Source: Clostridia bacterium
GTDB taxonomy: Bacteria; Bacillota; Clostridia; Christensenellales; CAG-138
Direction: 5' to 3'
DNA: 64,000 bases
Assembly (NCBI GenBank): GCA_017509785.1
Contig: JAFWOT010000012.1
Location: 505,476 to 569,475 of the forward strand
A program made the translations under genes and the position numbers. Position 1 is the first letter of the stretch. Every line of letters starts with the position of its first letter. Positions 34,962 to 43,345 of this stretch are shown here, one piece after another. Under the pieces are notes generated by a model. It searched no databases and had not been told where the DNA came from. It saw nothing but the letters and a program-made list of their open reading frames with translations.

Positions 34962-36626
34962 CTATTTATAGAAGGTGTTCCCGCCTATGAACTCCCTCAG
35001 TATGGAGGTCGGCGGTATCTCGTCCTCGACGTTCGCCTCAAGGAAGTAGTTGAGGTACTTGACGATCGAGCGCGCCATGCAGTAATACTCGCTCTCGGGC
35101 GGGACGGTCAGAAGCAGCGGGTAGACGTGCCGCTTCATAATGGCCGGCTCATAGTGGAGGACGGTGTTGAGTATCATGTCCGCCTCCTCCTGATAGGGGA
35201 ATATCCAGCGGGATTCGCCGCGCCTTACGCTCGCCCACATGGAGAGCGTGCGCTCCATTGAAGCGCCGCGCGTCTCGTAATCGCGCACGAGGCGGCGAAG
35301 TATGCGAAGATCGGTAGTGCGGACGCGGTTATGATCGTCAAGATTTATCGTGGTGAGAGCCGAAACGTAGACCTTGAACACGCGGCTCCTGTCTATGTCT
35401 TCGCCGAGCATCATCGGGTTGAGGCCGTGTATGCCCTCAATTATGAGAGGCTGATCCTCCCCGCAGCGGATGACGTATCCCCTGTCCTTCGGCTTTTGAT
35501 CTATGAAGTCGAAGACGGGGATCTCCACCTCCTCGCCCGCCATGAGGAGCTTCAGATCGTGGTTGAACCTTTCGATATCGAGGGCGCGGATATGCTCGAA
35601 GTCGAGCTCGCCGTTCTCGTCGCGCGGGCAGAACTGCCTGTCGCAATAGTAATTGTCAAGCGAGATCATGATGGGGTCGAGCCCCTCCGCGCGGAGCTGG
35701 GTGGCGATCCTGTTGGCGGAGGTGGTCTTGCCGGAGGAGGACGGGCCCGCCAGCATTATCGCCCTCGCGCGGCGCTCGATTATGGCGTCGGCGGTCTTGG
35801 CGAACATCTTCTCGTGCAGGGCCTCGTTCACCCTTATGAGCTCGCGCACGGTGCCGTTTTCGACGCGGGTGTTGAGCTCGTTCGCCGTCGAGCAGGTCAT
35901 GATTCGGCCCCACTCGTCGCTGCGGCGGAAGACCGCAGCCATCTTGGGGTTGGGAACGTACTCGACGGGCTCAAGGGGAGCTTCGCGCCTCGGGCGGAGC
36001 ATGACGAGGCCGCCGTCCAGAAGGTGCAGATCGAACGCCGAAACGTACCCCGTGGAGGGTGCGGTCTCGCCGTAATAATAGTCGATATAATCGCTGTAAT
36101 CGGGGCAGCGGTAGACGTCAAAATAGCTGAACCGGCGCCATTTTAACAGCTGCGCCTTATCGGTCTGACCGTCCTTTTCGAAGGCGGCGATCGCCTCCGC
36201 GATGCTCATGCGCTTCCTCTGGAGCTTATAGTCTGCAGAAATGACGCGCCGCATCTCGTCCTTCAGGGCGAGCATATCCGCTTCCGAGAAGGCAGGCTCC
36301 TTCGTGACGGTCATATAGACGCCCTCGCCGAGCGAGTACCTCACGAAAACGCGGGCCTCGGGGAAGAGCTTCCTCATGCACATTATGAGCACGAACTGGA
36401 GCGTGCGCTCATAGACCTTGACGCCCTCCTCCTCCGCGTAATAGAGGAGGTCGACGTCCGCCTCGTGCATCGGGGTATAGGCGAGGTTGAATATCTCCCC
36501 GCCGATACGGGCGGCGATGGGGCGGTCGGAAAGATCGTGCCCGGCAAGGCCGTTTTCGTTAATAATATCGAGTATGGACTGACCGAGAGCGACCTCGGCG
36601 GGTTTTCCCTCAAGATTGATTATCAT
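34962..36626 (-). CDS. Uridine kinase-like nucleoside kinase with N-terminal TGS-type domain
   Basis: A 554-residue protein of the clostridial 'nucleoside kinase' type. The N-terminus (MIINLEGKPAEVALGQSILDI) is a TGS-like ubiquitin fold, followed by a threonyl-tRNA-synthetase-like second domain. The kinase part has P-loop LAGPSSSGKTT near residue 290 and SLDNYYCDR, VFDFIDQK, IIEGIHGLNP (PRK/URK family), and a basic RVRTTDLRILRRLVRDY. It probably phosphorylates uridine or cytidine; direct evidence is lacking. GGAGG precedes the ATG at 36626. A frame extending to 37586 is antisense to thiT and is not real. Confidence 0.9.
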   Translation of the reverse strand: MIINLEGKPAEVALGQSILDIINENGLAGHDLSDRPIAARIGGEIFNLAYTPMHEADVDLLYYAEEEGVKVYERTLQFVLIMCMRKLFPEARVFVRYSLGEGVYMTVTKEPAFSEADMLALKDEMRRVISADYKLQRKRMSIAEAIAAFEKDGQTDKAQLLKWRRFSYFDVYRCPDYSDYIDYYYGETAPSTGYVSAFDLHLLDGGLVMLRPRREAPLEPVEYVPNPKMAAVFRRSDEWGRIMTCSTANELNTRVENGTVRELIRVNEALHEKMFAKTADAIIERRARAIMLAGPSSSGKTTSANRIATQLRAEGLDPIMISLDNYYCDRQFCPRDENGELDFEHIRALDIERFNHDLKLLMAGEEVEIPVFDFIDQKPKDRGYVIRCGEDQPLIIEGIHGLNPMMLGEDIDRSRVFKVYVSALTTINLDDHNRVRTTDLRILRRLVRDYETRGASMERTLSMWASVRRGESRWIFPYQEEADMILNTVLHYEPAIMKRHVYPLLLTVPPESEYYCMARSIVKYLNYFLEANVEDEIPPTSILREFIGGNTFYK

Positions 36627-36666
36627 GGCTTCCTCCGAATGGGTACTGAGCCTTTCGGCTGATTCT

Positions 36667-36695
36667 ATTATAATATAAGATACGACCCCGCGCAA
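36667..36695 (-). promoter_or_regulatory. Promoter of the nucleoside kinase gene
   Basis: TTGCGC, 17-bp spacer, TATAAT on the minus strand, about 40 bp before the start codon. Confidence 0.65.
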
Positions 36696-36710
36696 CTTCT
36701 TTTTTCCCTC

Positions 36711-36738
36711 TTGATATTTGTGCGCCCTGTGGTATAAT
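36711..36738 (+). promoter_or_regulatory. Promoter of the TPP riboswitch-thiT unit
   Basis: TTGATA, 16-bp spacer, TATAAT. Transcription would begin near 36745, just before the riboswitch. Confidence 0.75.
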
Positions 36739-36756
36739 GGGGATGAAAAACAGAAC

Positions 36757-36840
36757 AGCTCCGCTGGGCGCGTCCGGGAGACCGGGCTGAGAATGAGCCT
36801 TTGAACCTGTTGGGGTAATACCTGCGTAGGGAAGCGGTAC
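36757..36840 (+). ncRNA. TPP riboswitch (THI element)
   Basis: The conserved cores are present: GGGCTGAGAATGAGCC (pyrimidine side, 36784-36799), then CCTTTGAACCTG and GGGGTAATACCTGCGTAGGGA (pyrophosphate side, to 36832). The outer stem pairs CCGCT (36761) with AGCGG (36833). It is followed by a terminator hairpin, so thiamine pyrophosphate probably causes early termination before thiT. Confidence 0.95.
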
Positions 36841-36861
36841 GGAAAATATAATGCTTTTGAG

Positions 36862-36892
36862 CCTTCCGCACCGTGGCGGAAGGTTTTGTTTT
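36862..36892 (+). terminator. Terminator of the TPP riboswitch expression platform
   Basis: CCTTCCGC / GCGGAAGG with a 6-nt loop, followed by TTTTGTTTT, 10 bp before the thiT start. Confidence 0.88.
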
Positions 36893-36902
36893 GGGAGGAA
36901 TT

Positions 36903-37796
36903 ATGTTCAAAAAACTGATCTCTCTTCTGATGGTCATGCTGCTGGTGTGCGCGGTGCTTGGAACGGCTTCGATGGCCCTTGCCGCGGACGCTGCCCCCGA
37001 CGCCGATCCCAACGACACGACGACCGTCGGCGCGATCGAGGAGCCCGCCGAGGCCGACGACGCCTCGGGTGAAGCCGAGGAGGAGGCTCATATCGAATTC
37101 GTACTTTTTGAGAAGCTGAAGAAGGTCGACACGAAGGGCTGGATAATGTTCGGCTCCGCGCTCGTTCTCACCGTCGCTCTCATCGTATTCCTTGCGACCC
37201 GCAAAAAGGAAGCGGAGCTTCCCGCCGGGACCGCAAAGGTCAGCACCACGCTCATACTCTGCCAGGGCGCGCTCTGCGTAGCGATGAGCTTCGTTTTGAG
37301 CTATATCAAGCTCTTCTCCATGCCCGCGGGCGGCTCCGTCACGCTTGCGAGCATGCTGCCGCTGATGGTCTTTGCCAACCGTCACGGGGTAAAATGGGGC
37401 CTCTTTGCCGGCCTCGTTTACGGCCTCCTGCAGTTCGTTCAGAAGCCCGAGATCTATCATTGGATCGACGTCATACTCGAGTACCCCGTAGCATTCGCGC
37501 TTATCGGGCTCGGCGGTCTCACCAGGGGCGTGCGCAATCTGCCCTTCTCCGTGCTCATCGGCGGTATCGCAAGGTTCCTCGCTCACTTCATCGCGGGCGT
37601 GGTGTTCTTTGGCGAGTACGTGATGATAGGCAAGGACGCGGCTGCCGGCGTTTCCTTCGGTCAGATGATCTGGCCCAACGTCGTCGCCTCCTTCCTCTAC
37701 AACGCTCCCTATATGTTCGCCGATATCGCGATCTGCTTCGTGATAGCGCTCCTGCCCCCCTTCAGGAACGCCATAAAGAAGGCGCTCAAATACTGA
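36903..37796 (+). CDS. thiT: ThiT-like thiamine ECF transporter S component with N-terminal extension
   Basis: A 297-residue protein. The C-terminal ~190 residues match ThiT (YuaJ): LILCQGALCVAMSFVLSYIKLFSMPAGGSVTLASMLPLMVFANRHG, GLFAGLVYGLLQFVQKP, LEYPVAFALIGLGG, and GIARFLAHFIAGVVFF. The ligand residues of this family (Trp/Glu/His/Asn) fall in these blocks. Unusually, about 105 residues precede it: a signal peptide (to ALA near residue 26), an acidic linker (EEPAEADDASGEAEEEA) and an extra membrane helix (GSALVLTVALIVFLA). ThiT is normally about 180-200 residues. GGAGG is 5 nt upstream. TPP control supports thiamine uptake. Confidence 0.92.
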   Translation: MFKKLISLLMVMLLVCAVLGTASMALAADAAPDADPNDTTTVGAIEEPAEADDASGEAEEEAHIEFVLFEKLKKVDTKGWIMFGSALVLTVALIVFLATRKKEAELPAGTAKVSTTLILCQGALCVAMSFVLSYIKLFSMPAGGSVTLASMLPLMVFANRHGVKWGLFAGLVYGLLQFVQKPEIYHWIDVILEYPVAFALIGLGGLTRGVRNLPFSVLIGGIARFLAHFIAGVVFFGEYVMIGKDAAAGVSFGQMIWPNVVASFLYNAPYMFADIAICFVIALLPPFRNAIKKALKY

Positions 37797-37814
37797 GAAG
37801 GAATATCACGGAAC

Positions 37815-37855
37815 TGCCGCTTTGCAAACGATCGCAAAGCGGCGGTTCCTTTTTT
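37815..37855 (+). terminator. Terminator of thiT
   Basis: CCGCTTTGC / GCAAAGCGG with an 8-nt loop, then CGGTTCC and six T. Confidence 0.85.
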
Positions 37856-37912
37856 ATGCTTTATTTTTCCTTCCGGTTATGGTATCATAGATATATTGGG
37901 AGGTGAACGCAT

Positions 37913-38593
37913 ATGATCGGTTTGACGGGCGGAATGGCTTCGGGCAAGAGCACGGTCTCCCGCAGGCTGCGTGAGCTCGGCGCATTCGTCGCGGACGCGG
38001 ACGAGGTCTCGCGCGAGGTCATAGCGGAAGCGCCCGTCCTTGCCGGGATACGGTCTGCCTTCGGCGCGGAGGTGTTCGGCAGCGACGGCTCGCTCGACAG
38101 GCGCGCGCTCGCGGCAAAGGCCTTCGCCACGGCGGAGGGAGCGGCAAAGCTCAACTCCATCATGCACCCCGCGATACTCTCAAGGCTCCGCTCGCTGTGC
38201 GGCGAGGCGGAGGCGGGCGGCGGATACAGGCTCGTTTTCGCGGACGCGGCTCTGCTCATCGAATCGGGCTTCCATAAGCTCTGCGACGGGGTCTGGCTCG
38301 TCACGGCGGAAAGGGAAAGCCGCATCGCGCGGATCGCCGAGAGGGACGGCCTTACCTACGAGGAGGCTTCCGACAGGCTCTCCCGCCAAATGAGCGACGG
38401 GGAAAAGCTCCCGTTTGCGACGGTCGTCATAGAGAACGACGGCACGCTCGACGAGCTCATCGAAAAGGTCGACGAGTGCTTCCGCCGGGAAGTGACGCTC
38501 CGCAACGGATCGAGATACGAGAATTCCCCCGATAACGACACCTATATTAAGGAAATGACAGGAGCCTATGCGGAAGAAAACAAACCGCGCTAA
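37913..38593 (+). CDS. coaE: Dephospho-CoA kinase
   Basis: A 226-residue P-loop kinase, the last step of CoA synthesis. Motifs: IGLTGGMASGKSTVSRRL at the N-terminus, ADADEVSREV, and LLIESGF, then DGVWLVTAERESRIARIAERDG and RQMSDGEK. It has about 25 more residues at the C-terminus than usual, over the start of the next gene. GGAGGTG precedes the ATG. Confidence 0.93.
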   Translation: MIGLTGGMASGKSTVSRRLRELGAFVADADEVSREVIAEAPVLAGIRSAFGAEVFGSDGSLDRRALAAKAFATAEGAAKLNSIMHPAILSRLRSLCGEAEAGGGYRLVFADAALLIESGFHKLCDGVWLVTAERESRIARIAERDGLTYEEASDRLSRQMSDGEKLPFATVVIENDGTLDELIEKVDECFRREVTLRNGSRYENSPDNDTYIKEMTGAYAEENKPR

Positions 38594-39164
38594 GATCGCG
38601 CTTATAATAGTCCTGATACTCGGCATCGCCGCGGCGGCTGCGCTGATTTTCGGCGGGCGGATCTGCGACCGCGTCAGAAGGGCGTTCCGCCCCATCGGGT
38701 ATACGGACGAGATCCGTGCGGCGGCAGAGCAGCACGGGCTTGACCCGGCATTCGTCGCGGCGGTCGTCAGCACGGAGAGCCGTTTCATGGCCGACGCGGT
38801 CTCCGCCGTCGGGGCGGAGGGGCTCATGCAGGTGCTTCCCTCCACGGCGGAATGGATCGACTACCGGCGCGGGAGCGCGCTCCCCGAGAACGGGCTGTTC
38901 GATCCCGAGACCAATCTCGATTACGGGTGCTGGCTGCTGAGATACCTGCTTGACCGCTACGGCGGGAACGAGCGGTATGCGCTGATCGCTTACAACGCGG
39001 GGTTCGGAAGGCTCGACGAATGGCTGAATACTCCCGAGCTTCTCGACGGGGAGGGCGGCCTCGCCTCCATCCCCTATCCGGAGACCCGCGCATACGTTGA
39101 AAATATAACCCGCCTTGAAGGGATCTACGGTGAACTCTATGAAGAAGAACTCGGTCAGAAATAA
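38568..39164 (+). CDS. Membrane-anchored lytic transglycosylase (SLT domain)
   Basis: A 198-residue protein. One N-terminal membrane anchor (about 10-30), then an SLT/goose-lysozyme-like domain: VVSTESRF with the catalytic Glu, GAEGLMQVLPSTAEW, NLDYGCWLL and LIAYNAGFGRL. It cleaves peptidoglycan glycan strands between MurNAc and GlcNAc. It overlaps coaE by 26 nt, with AGGAG before the ATG, and the SBP gene overlaps its end by 26 nt, so the three are one operon. Confidence 0.92.
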   Translation: MRKKTNRAKIALIIVLILGIAAAAALIFGGRICDRVRRAFRPIGYTDEIRAAAEQHGLDPAFVAAVVSTESRFMADAVSAVGAEGLMQVLPSTAEWIDYRRGSALPENGLFDPETNLDYGCWLLRYLLDRYGGNERYALIAYNAGFGRLDEWLNTPELLDGEGGLASIPYPETRAYVENITRLEGIYGELYEEELGQK

Positions 39165-40749
39165 GGCCGCCCGATTCGCGGCGCTGACGCTCGCTCTAGC
39201 GGCGCTCCTTACGGGGTGCTCCTTAAGGCGCGGCAGGGACGAGACCTCGCTTGCGACTCCGGCGCCGACGGCGGAACCCGCCGCAACGGAAGCGCCCGCG
39301 GAGGGAGGTACGCTCCGCCTTGCGATGCCGGTAAACGCGCCCTCGAGCGACCCGCTCAGCGTCACGACGGAGGAAATGCTGTATCTCTTCTCCCTCGTTT
39401 ACGACAGCCTGCTCACGGTCGGGCCTTCGATGGAGCTCGAGCCCTGCCTCTGTGAGAGCTGGACGAGCGAATCTCCCGGGGTATGGATACTCCACGTGAG
39501 GGAGGGCGTCGTCTGGCACGACGGCTCGCCACTGACGGCGAACGACGTGATCTCCACTTATCAGGCCCTTCTCACGATGGAGGAAAGCTATTATAAGCCC
39601 TGCCTGCTCCACATACTCGGCATGGAAAAGACCGGCACCTACGACCTCCGTGTGAGGCTCGACACTCCCGGTATTACTGGGCTGTATTCGCTCGTCTTCC
39701 CGATAAGGAAGAACATCCCCCTCATGGGGACGGGCGCATACCGCCTTGAAGGCATTACGGACGAGCAGATACGCCTCACCGTCAACACCCTCTGGTGGGA
39801 CAAGCTCCCCTACATCACCCGGGTCGTATTCTCGGAGAGGGATTCAAACACGACGGCGCTCGCCTCATATGAGGCGGGTCAGCTCGATATGGTCCCAACG
39901 GACATACTCACCGCGGGAAAGTATCACGAGGACGGCAAGACGGAAGTGCTGGACGTGATGACGCAGAACATGGAGACTCTGCTTTTCAACCACAGGGGAA
40001 GCGTTTTCACAGACGAGAGGCTGAGGCACGCCGTCGCCCACGGGATAAACCGCAGCCGCATAATTACGAACGTATACAGCAACCGCGCGAGGGCGGCGGA
40101 TATCCCCTTCCCCCCGGACAGCTGGCTTTACGACACGAGATGCGACGTTCTCAATTACAGCCCGGACGCCGCCGCGCAGCTCATTGCGGAGGCGGGATAC
40201 ACGATAGATACCGACGGGAGCGGGCTGCTCTTTTCACGCACGGGCAGGTCGCTCAGCGTGAAGCTCCTCACGAGCGCGACAACGGAGAACACCATAAGGA
40301 GCGACGCCGCCTCCATGATAGCGCAGCAGCTCGGCGAGCTCGGCTTCGCCGTCGAGGTGATAACAAAGCCGCACACCCTCGGAGATCCGGAGAGCGAATT
40401 CATCACCGCCCTTCGGGAGGGGGATTGGGATATGGCGCTCGTGGGGTTCAATCTCTCGCTCGGGAACGAGCTTTCCGGCTATCTGGATCCGGAGGGCGCG
40501 AACAATTTCGGCGGGATAAACGACACGGATCTCAGCGCGCTTGCCGCCGATCTCGCCGTCGCGGAAAACGAGGAGACCATGCGCGAACGCGCCTATGCGC
40601 TGCAGAGCCGTTTTGTCGAGACTCTGCCCTTCCTGCCGCTCTATTTCAGACTGAACAGCGTCATATTGAAGGCGGATATTTCCGGGGTCGGTTCCCCGAG
40701 GGAACCCTTCCTGTTCGCGAACGAGAAGGATTGGTACTTCAGCGAATAA
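39139..40749 (+). CDS. Extracellular solute-binding protein, family 5 (peptide/nickel type), orphan
   Basis: A 536-residue lipoprotein with lipobox LTGC, a short Pro/Ala linker, and the SBP_bac_5 domain: EGGTLRLAMP, YLFSLVYDSLLTVGPSMELEPCLCESWT, WHDGSPLTANDV, DERLRHAVAHGINR and the DWDMALVGFN block. It binds oligopeptides or similar ligands outside the membrane. No Dpp/Opp permease or ATPase genes lie nearby; it sits with a lytic transglycosylase, so it might take up wall peptides. I prefer the ATG at 39139 to the TTG at 39115. Confidence 0.9.
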   Translation: MKKNSVRNKAARFAALTLALAALLTGCSLRRGRDETSLATPAPTAEPAATEAPAEGGTLRLAMPVNAPSSDPLSVTTEEMLYLFSLVYDSLLTVGPSMELEPCLCESWTSESPGVWILHVREGVVWHDGSPLTANDVISTYQALLTMEESYYKPCLLHILGMEKTGTYDLRVRLDTPGITGLYSLVFPIRKNIPLMGTGAYRLEGITDEQIRLTVNTLWWDKLPYITRVVFSERDSNTTALASYEAGQLDMVPTDILTAGKYHEDGKTEVLDVMTQNMETLLFNHRGSVFTDERLRHAVAHGINRSRIITNVYSNRARAADIPFPPDSWLYDTRCDVLNYSPDAAAQLIAEAGYTIDTDGSGLLFSRTGRSLSVKLLTSATTENTIRSDAASMIAQQLGELGFAVEVITKPHTLGDPESEFITALREGDWDMALVGFNLSLGNELSGYLDPEGANNFGGINDTDLSALAADLAVAENEETMRERAYALQSRFVETLPFLPLYFRLNSVILKADISGVGSPREPFLFANEKDWYFSE

Positions 40750-40796
40750 TTCCCGCCATCGATCGGGCCGACTAACAGGACCCATATGAAGTACAA

Positions 40797-40829
40797 ACGG
40801 AAAGGGAACGAGGTCGTTCCCTTTCCGTT
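40797..40829. terminator. Long hairpin after the SBP gene
   Basis: ACGGAAAGGGAACGA / TCGTTCCCTTTCCGT with a 3-nt loop: a 15-bp stem. No strong T-run follows on the plus strand; TTTGT follows on the minus strand. It probably ends the convergent SBP and tetR transcripts. Confidence 0.7.
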
Positions 40830-40949
40830 AAACAGATGCTTATTATGGAATTTAGGAGGGTTCCATGAAAGACTTATCTTGCACTAATAGATTATCACGG
40901 AGAGCCCTTCAAGTCAATCGGCGTTTTGGGCTTTATTATTAACAAACTA

Positions 40950-41525
40950 TTAACTCTTCTGCCCGGGGCGAAGACCCTTCATGACGGCGTCCCGAACGAC
41001 GGCGAGCCTGACCTCGCGGTCGTTATCGTCGGCGCTCATGATCATGCTCGCGCCGTACATGATCGTCCTCACCATGAATATCCGCTCGCGTATCTCCTCC
41101 CTCGTGTAGCCGAACTTCCTGCGGCAGATGACGAAGAGGCGGCTGAGCAGCACGCTCATAGTCATTGCTCTGGCGGCAAGGGGCGTGTCGAGCCCCGTCT
41201 CCTTTATGAGGAGGACGGCCTTGAAATCGGGGTTCTCTACGAGAAAGGCGACGTGCTCCGCCGCGAAATCGGCGATGACCTCCTCGACGGGCTTTTCGAG
41301 CGAGAGCCTGCCGCGGATGCGCTCCGTCCACTTTGCGTGGATATAATCCGCCATGGCGGTGAACAGATCCTGCTTATCCCTGAAATGCTTATAGGGCGCG
41401 GCGCAGGATACGCCGCAGTTTGTCGAAACACGGCGGAGCGAGAACCCGTTCATGCCATGCTCGCGAAGCTCCTCCATGCCTGCAAGGATCAGTCTTTCCC
41501 TGGTTGAGAGCGTTTCATTAACCAT
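40950..41525 (-). CDS. TetR/AcrR family transcriptional regulator
   Basis: A 191-residue protein. The N-terminal helix-turn-helix reads ERLILAGMEELREHGMNGFSLRRVSTNCGVSCAAPYKHFRDKQDLF, followed by a helical ligand-binding domain with GLDTPLAARAMTMSVLLSRLFV. The target and ligand are unknown; its neighbours are a hydroxyacid dehydrogenase (upstream, same strand) and an SBP operon (convergent). Confidence 0.93.
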   Translation of the reverse strand: MVNETLSTRERLILAGMEELREHGMNGFSLRRVSTNCGVSCAAPYKHFRDKQDLFTAMADYIHAKWTERIRGRLSLEKPVEEVIADFAAEHVAFLVENPDFKAVLLIKETGLDTPLAARAMTMSVLLSRLFVICRRKFGYTREEIRERIFMVRTIMYGASMIMSADDNDREVRLAVVRDAVMKGLRPGQKS

Positions 41526-41601
41526 AATTCGATCATTCCTTTCCCGGCGGAATGCCGTTATTGCTTACGGTTCAGGCAGCAGTGCGGACGACCGTTTTTT
41601 T

Positions 41602-41630
41602 ATTATATCACGGAGGCGGGGTTTTGTCCA
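41602..41630 (-). promoter_or_regulatory. Promoter of the tetR gene
   Basis: TGGACA, 17-bp spacer, TATAAT on the minus strand, about 75 bp before the start codon, just past the stop of the dehydrogenase gene. Confidence 0.65.
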
Positions 41631-41640
41631 TACGTTCATA

Positions 41641-42621
41641 TCAGTAAACTGCGCGGTCGCTTTCCCGCCGATAACCCGTGCGCGGATCGACCGAATTGAG
41701 GAGCTGCCCGCCGTTTACGAACCTTTTAAGATTCTCCGAGCCGATGGCGACGATCCTGTCGAGAGTCTGCGGCAGGTGGAAGAACCCCGATATATGCGGC
41801 GTGATGAACACGTTCGGCGTTTTCCAGAGCGGGTGATCCTTCGGCAGGGGCTCGGGGTCTGTCACGTCGAGAGCGGCGTATATGCGCCCCTCCGAGCAGA
41901 CCTTTTGAAGCGCTTCCGTCACGACGGCGCTCCCCCGCCCCACGTTGATAAGAACGGCGCCGGGTTTCATGAGGCGCAGACGGCGCTCATCCATGAGGCC
42001 GTTCGTCTCTGCCCCGGAGGGCAGCGACAGCGCGACGACGTCCGCCCGCGGGAGGAGACCGTCGAGCTCGTCAAGGGTATGGATCTCGTCGGCGTATTCG
42101 GGCTTTGCGCGAGGCGTGCGCCGAACTCCTATCGTATAAGCGCCGAGCGCCCTGCACTTGCGGGTGAACTCGCCGCCTATATCCCCCATGCCGACGGAGA
42201 GCACGACGGAATCCTCTATCGGGGTGACGGGGCCCTCATCGCGCCAGAGGGAGGCCTTTTCGTTATCATAGTAGAGGAACAGCTTCTTTTTTATCGCAAG
42301 GAGCGCCGCCAGCATATGCTCCGATATTGCGAGCCCGTACGCGCCGGAGGAGTTCGTGAGGAGAGCGCCCTCGGGCATTCTTTCGGGGTAGCCGTCCGCC
42401 CCGGCGGAGCCGAGGTGCAGGAGCTTCAGATCCCGGCAGGCGGGAAGGAGGCTGTGCGGTATGTTGCCTATAATGATCTCCGCATCAGAAACGGCGCGTT
42501 CATCAAGCTCCGCGGAGGGAACAAAAAGTATCTCGGCGTCAGGCGCGGCGGCTTTTATCATCTCCGCGTGTTTTTCATTGACGGGCAGGGTTACGAGCAC
42601 CTTTATTATATCTTTTTCCAC
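41641..42621 (-). CDS. D-2-hydroxyacid dehydrogenase family protein
   Basis: A 326-residue NAD(P)-dependent oxidoreductase of the 2-hydroxyacid dehydrogenase family. Visible: SVGMGDIGGEF (Rossmann GxGxxG near residue 144), LPSGAETNGLMDE, INVGRGSAVV (catalytic Arg region), DVTDPEPLPKDHPLW (Glu) and ITPHISG (catalytic His). Substrate unknown. I chose the GTG at 42621, which lies 9 nt after AAGGAG; a TTG at 42630 abuts that site. Divergent from the TIGR01440 gene. Confidence 0.9.
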   Translation of the reverse strand: MEKDIIKVLVTLPVNEKHAEMIKAAAPDAEILFVPSAELDERAVSDAEIIIGNIPHSLLPACRDLKLLHLGSAGADGYPERMPEGALLTNSSGAYGLAISEHMLAALLAIKKKLFLYYDNEKASLWRDEGPVTPIEDSVVLSVGMGDIGGEFTRKCRALGAYTIGVRRTPRAKPEYADEIHTLDELDGLLPRADVVALSLPSGAETNGLMDERRLRLMKPGAVLINVGRGSAVVTEALQKVCSEGRIYAALDVTDPEPLPKDHPLWKTPNVFITPHISGFFHLPQTLDRIVAIGSENLKRFVNGGQLLNSVDPRTGYRRESDRAVY

Positions 42622-42634
42622 GTGGGTCAACTCC

Positions 42635-42663
42635 TTGTATTTTCGTTTGTTCGGCTATATAAT
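42635..42663 (+). promoter_or_regulatory. Promoter of the TIGR01440 gene
   Basis: TTGTAT, 17-bp spacer, TATAAT, 25 bp before the GTG start. Confidence 0.7.
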
Positions 42664-42687
42664 ACACTTATTAAGGAGGTGATTCAA

Positions 42688-43284
42688 GTGGAATTTTCAC
42701 TGGATCTTTTAAAAAAACAGGCCGGGGCGGCCATCACCGAGCTTTTGAATTACGGTCAGGTGGGTTTGGAATATGCAGGGACCTCCTCCCACAATATCCC
42801 GCCGCTCAAAGCGGGCGATATAGTCGTCATCGGCTGTTCGACGAGCCGCGTGCTCGGCTACCATATGGGGACTCATTCCAATGAGGACGTGGCGAAGGCC
42901 ATAATGGACGAGGTCCTCCCGCTTATCCGCGAGCGCGGGCTGTATCTCGCCTGCCAGTGCTGTGAGCATCTCAACCGCGCGATAGTCGTAGAGCGCGAGT
43001 GCATGGAAAAATACGGCTTTGAAGAGGTCTGCGTAAAGCCCGCCCTTCACGCCGGCGGCGCGTGGAGCGTCAGAGCGACCGAGGTTTTTGAAGACCCCGT
43101 CGTAGTTGAGGATATAAAGGGCTCCGCAAAGGCCGGAATGGATATCGGCGGCGTGCTCATCGGCATGCATCTGAAGCGGGTCGCCGTCCCCGTCCACGCC
43201 GAAAACGCCAAGCTCGGCGAGGCGAATATCGTCATGGCGCGCGTCAGGCCGAAGCTCATCGGCGGCGCGAGAGCGCAGTACTGA
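42688..43284 (+). CDS. TIGR01440 / UPF0340 (YwlG-like) family protein
   Basis: A 198-residue protein with the family pattern GTSSHNIPPLKAGDIVVIGCSTSRVLGYHMGTHSN and CQCCEHLNRAIVVERE, then KPALHAGGAWSVRATEVFEDPVVVEDI and AKLGEANIVMARVRPKLIGGARAQY. Function unknown; widespread in Firmicutes. The GTG at 42688 follows AAGGAGGTGA. A longer frame to 41452 crosses the divergent dehydrogenase gene and is rejected. Confidence 0.92.
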   Translation: MEFSLDLLKKQAGAAITELLNYGQVGLEYAGTSSHNIPPLKAGDIVVIGCSTSRVLGYHMGTHSNEDVAKAIMDEVLPLIRERGLYLACQCCEHLNRAIVVERECMEKYGFEEVCVKPALHAGGAWSVRATEVFEDPVVVEDIKGSAKAGMDIGGVLIGMHLKRVAVPVHAENAKLGEANIVMARVRPKLIGGARAQY

Positions 43285-43296
43285 GAATCAGCGAAC

Positions 43297-43327
43297 ACAA
43301 ACACCATCGGGCGTCCGGTGGTGTTTT
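43297..43327 (+). terminator. Terminator of the TIGR01440 gene
   Basis: AAACACCATCGG / CCGGTGGTGTTT with a 4-nt loop, followed by a T-run. Confidence 0.82.
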
Positions 43328-43345
43328 TAATATATTTTTCAGTAT

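Noticed and set aside
34962-37586. 874-codon version of the nucleoside kinase
   Set aside because: The extra N-terminus is antisense to the thiT gene and the TPP riboswitch; the ATG at 36626 has a GGAGG site and a promoter just upstream.
41452-43284. 610-codon frame ending in the TIGR01440 protein
   Set aside because: The first 400 codons are antisense to the dehydrogenase and cross a promoter; the family start lies at 42688.
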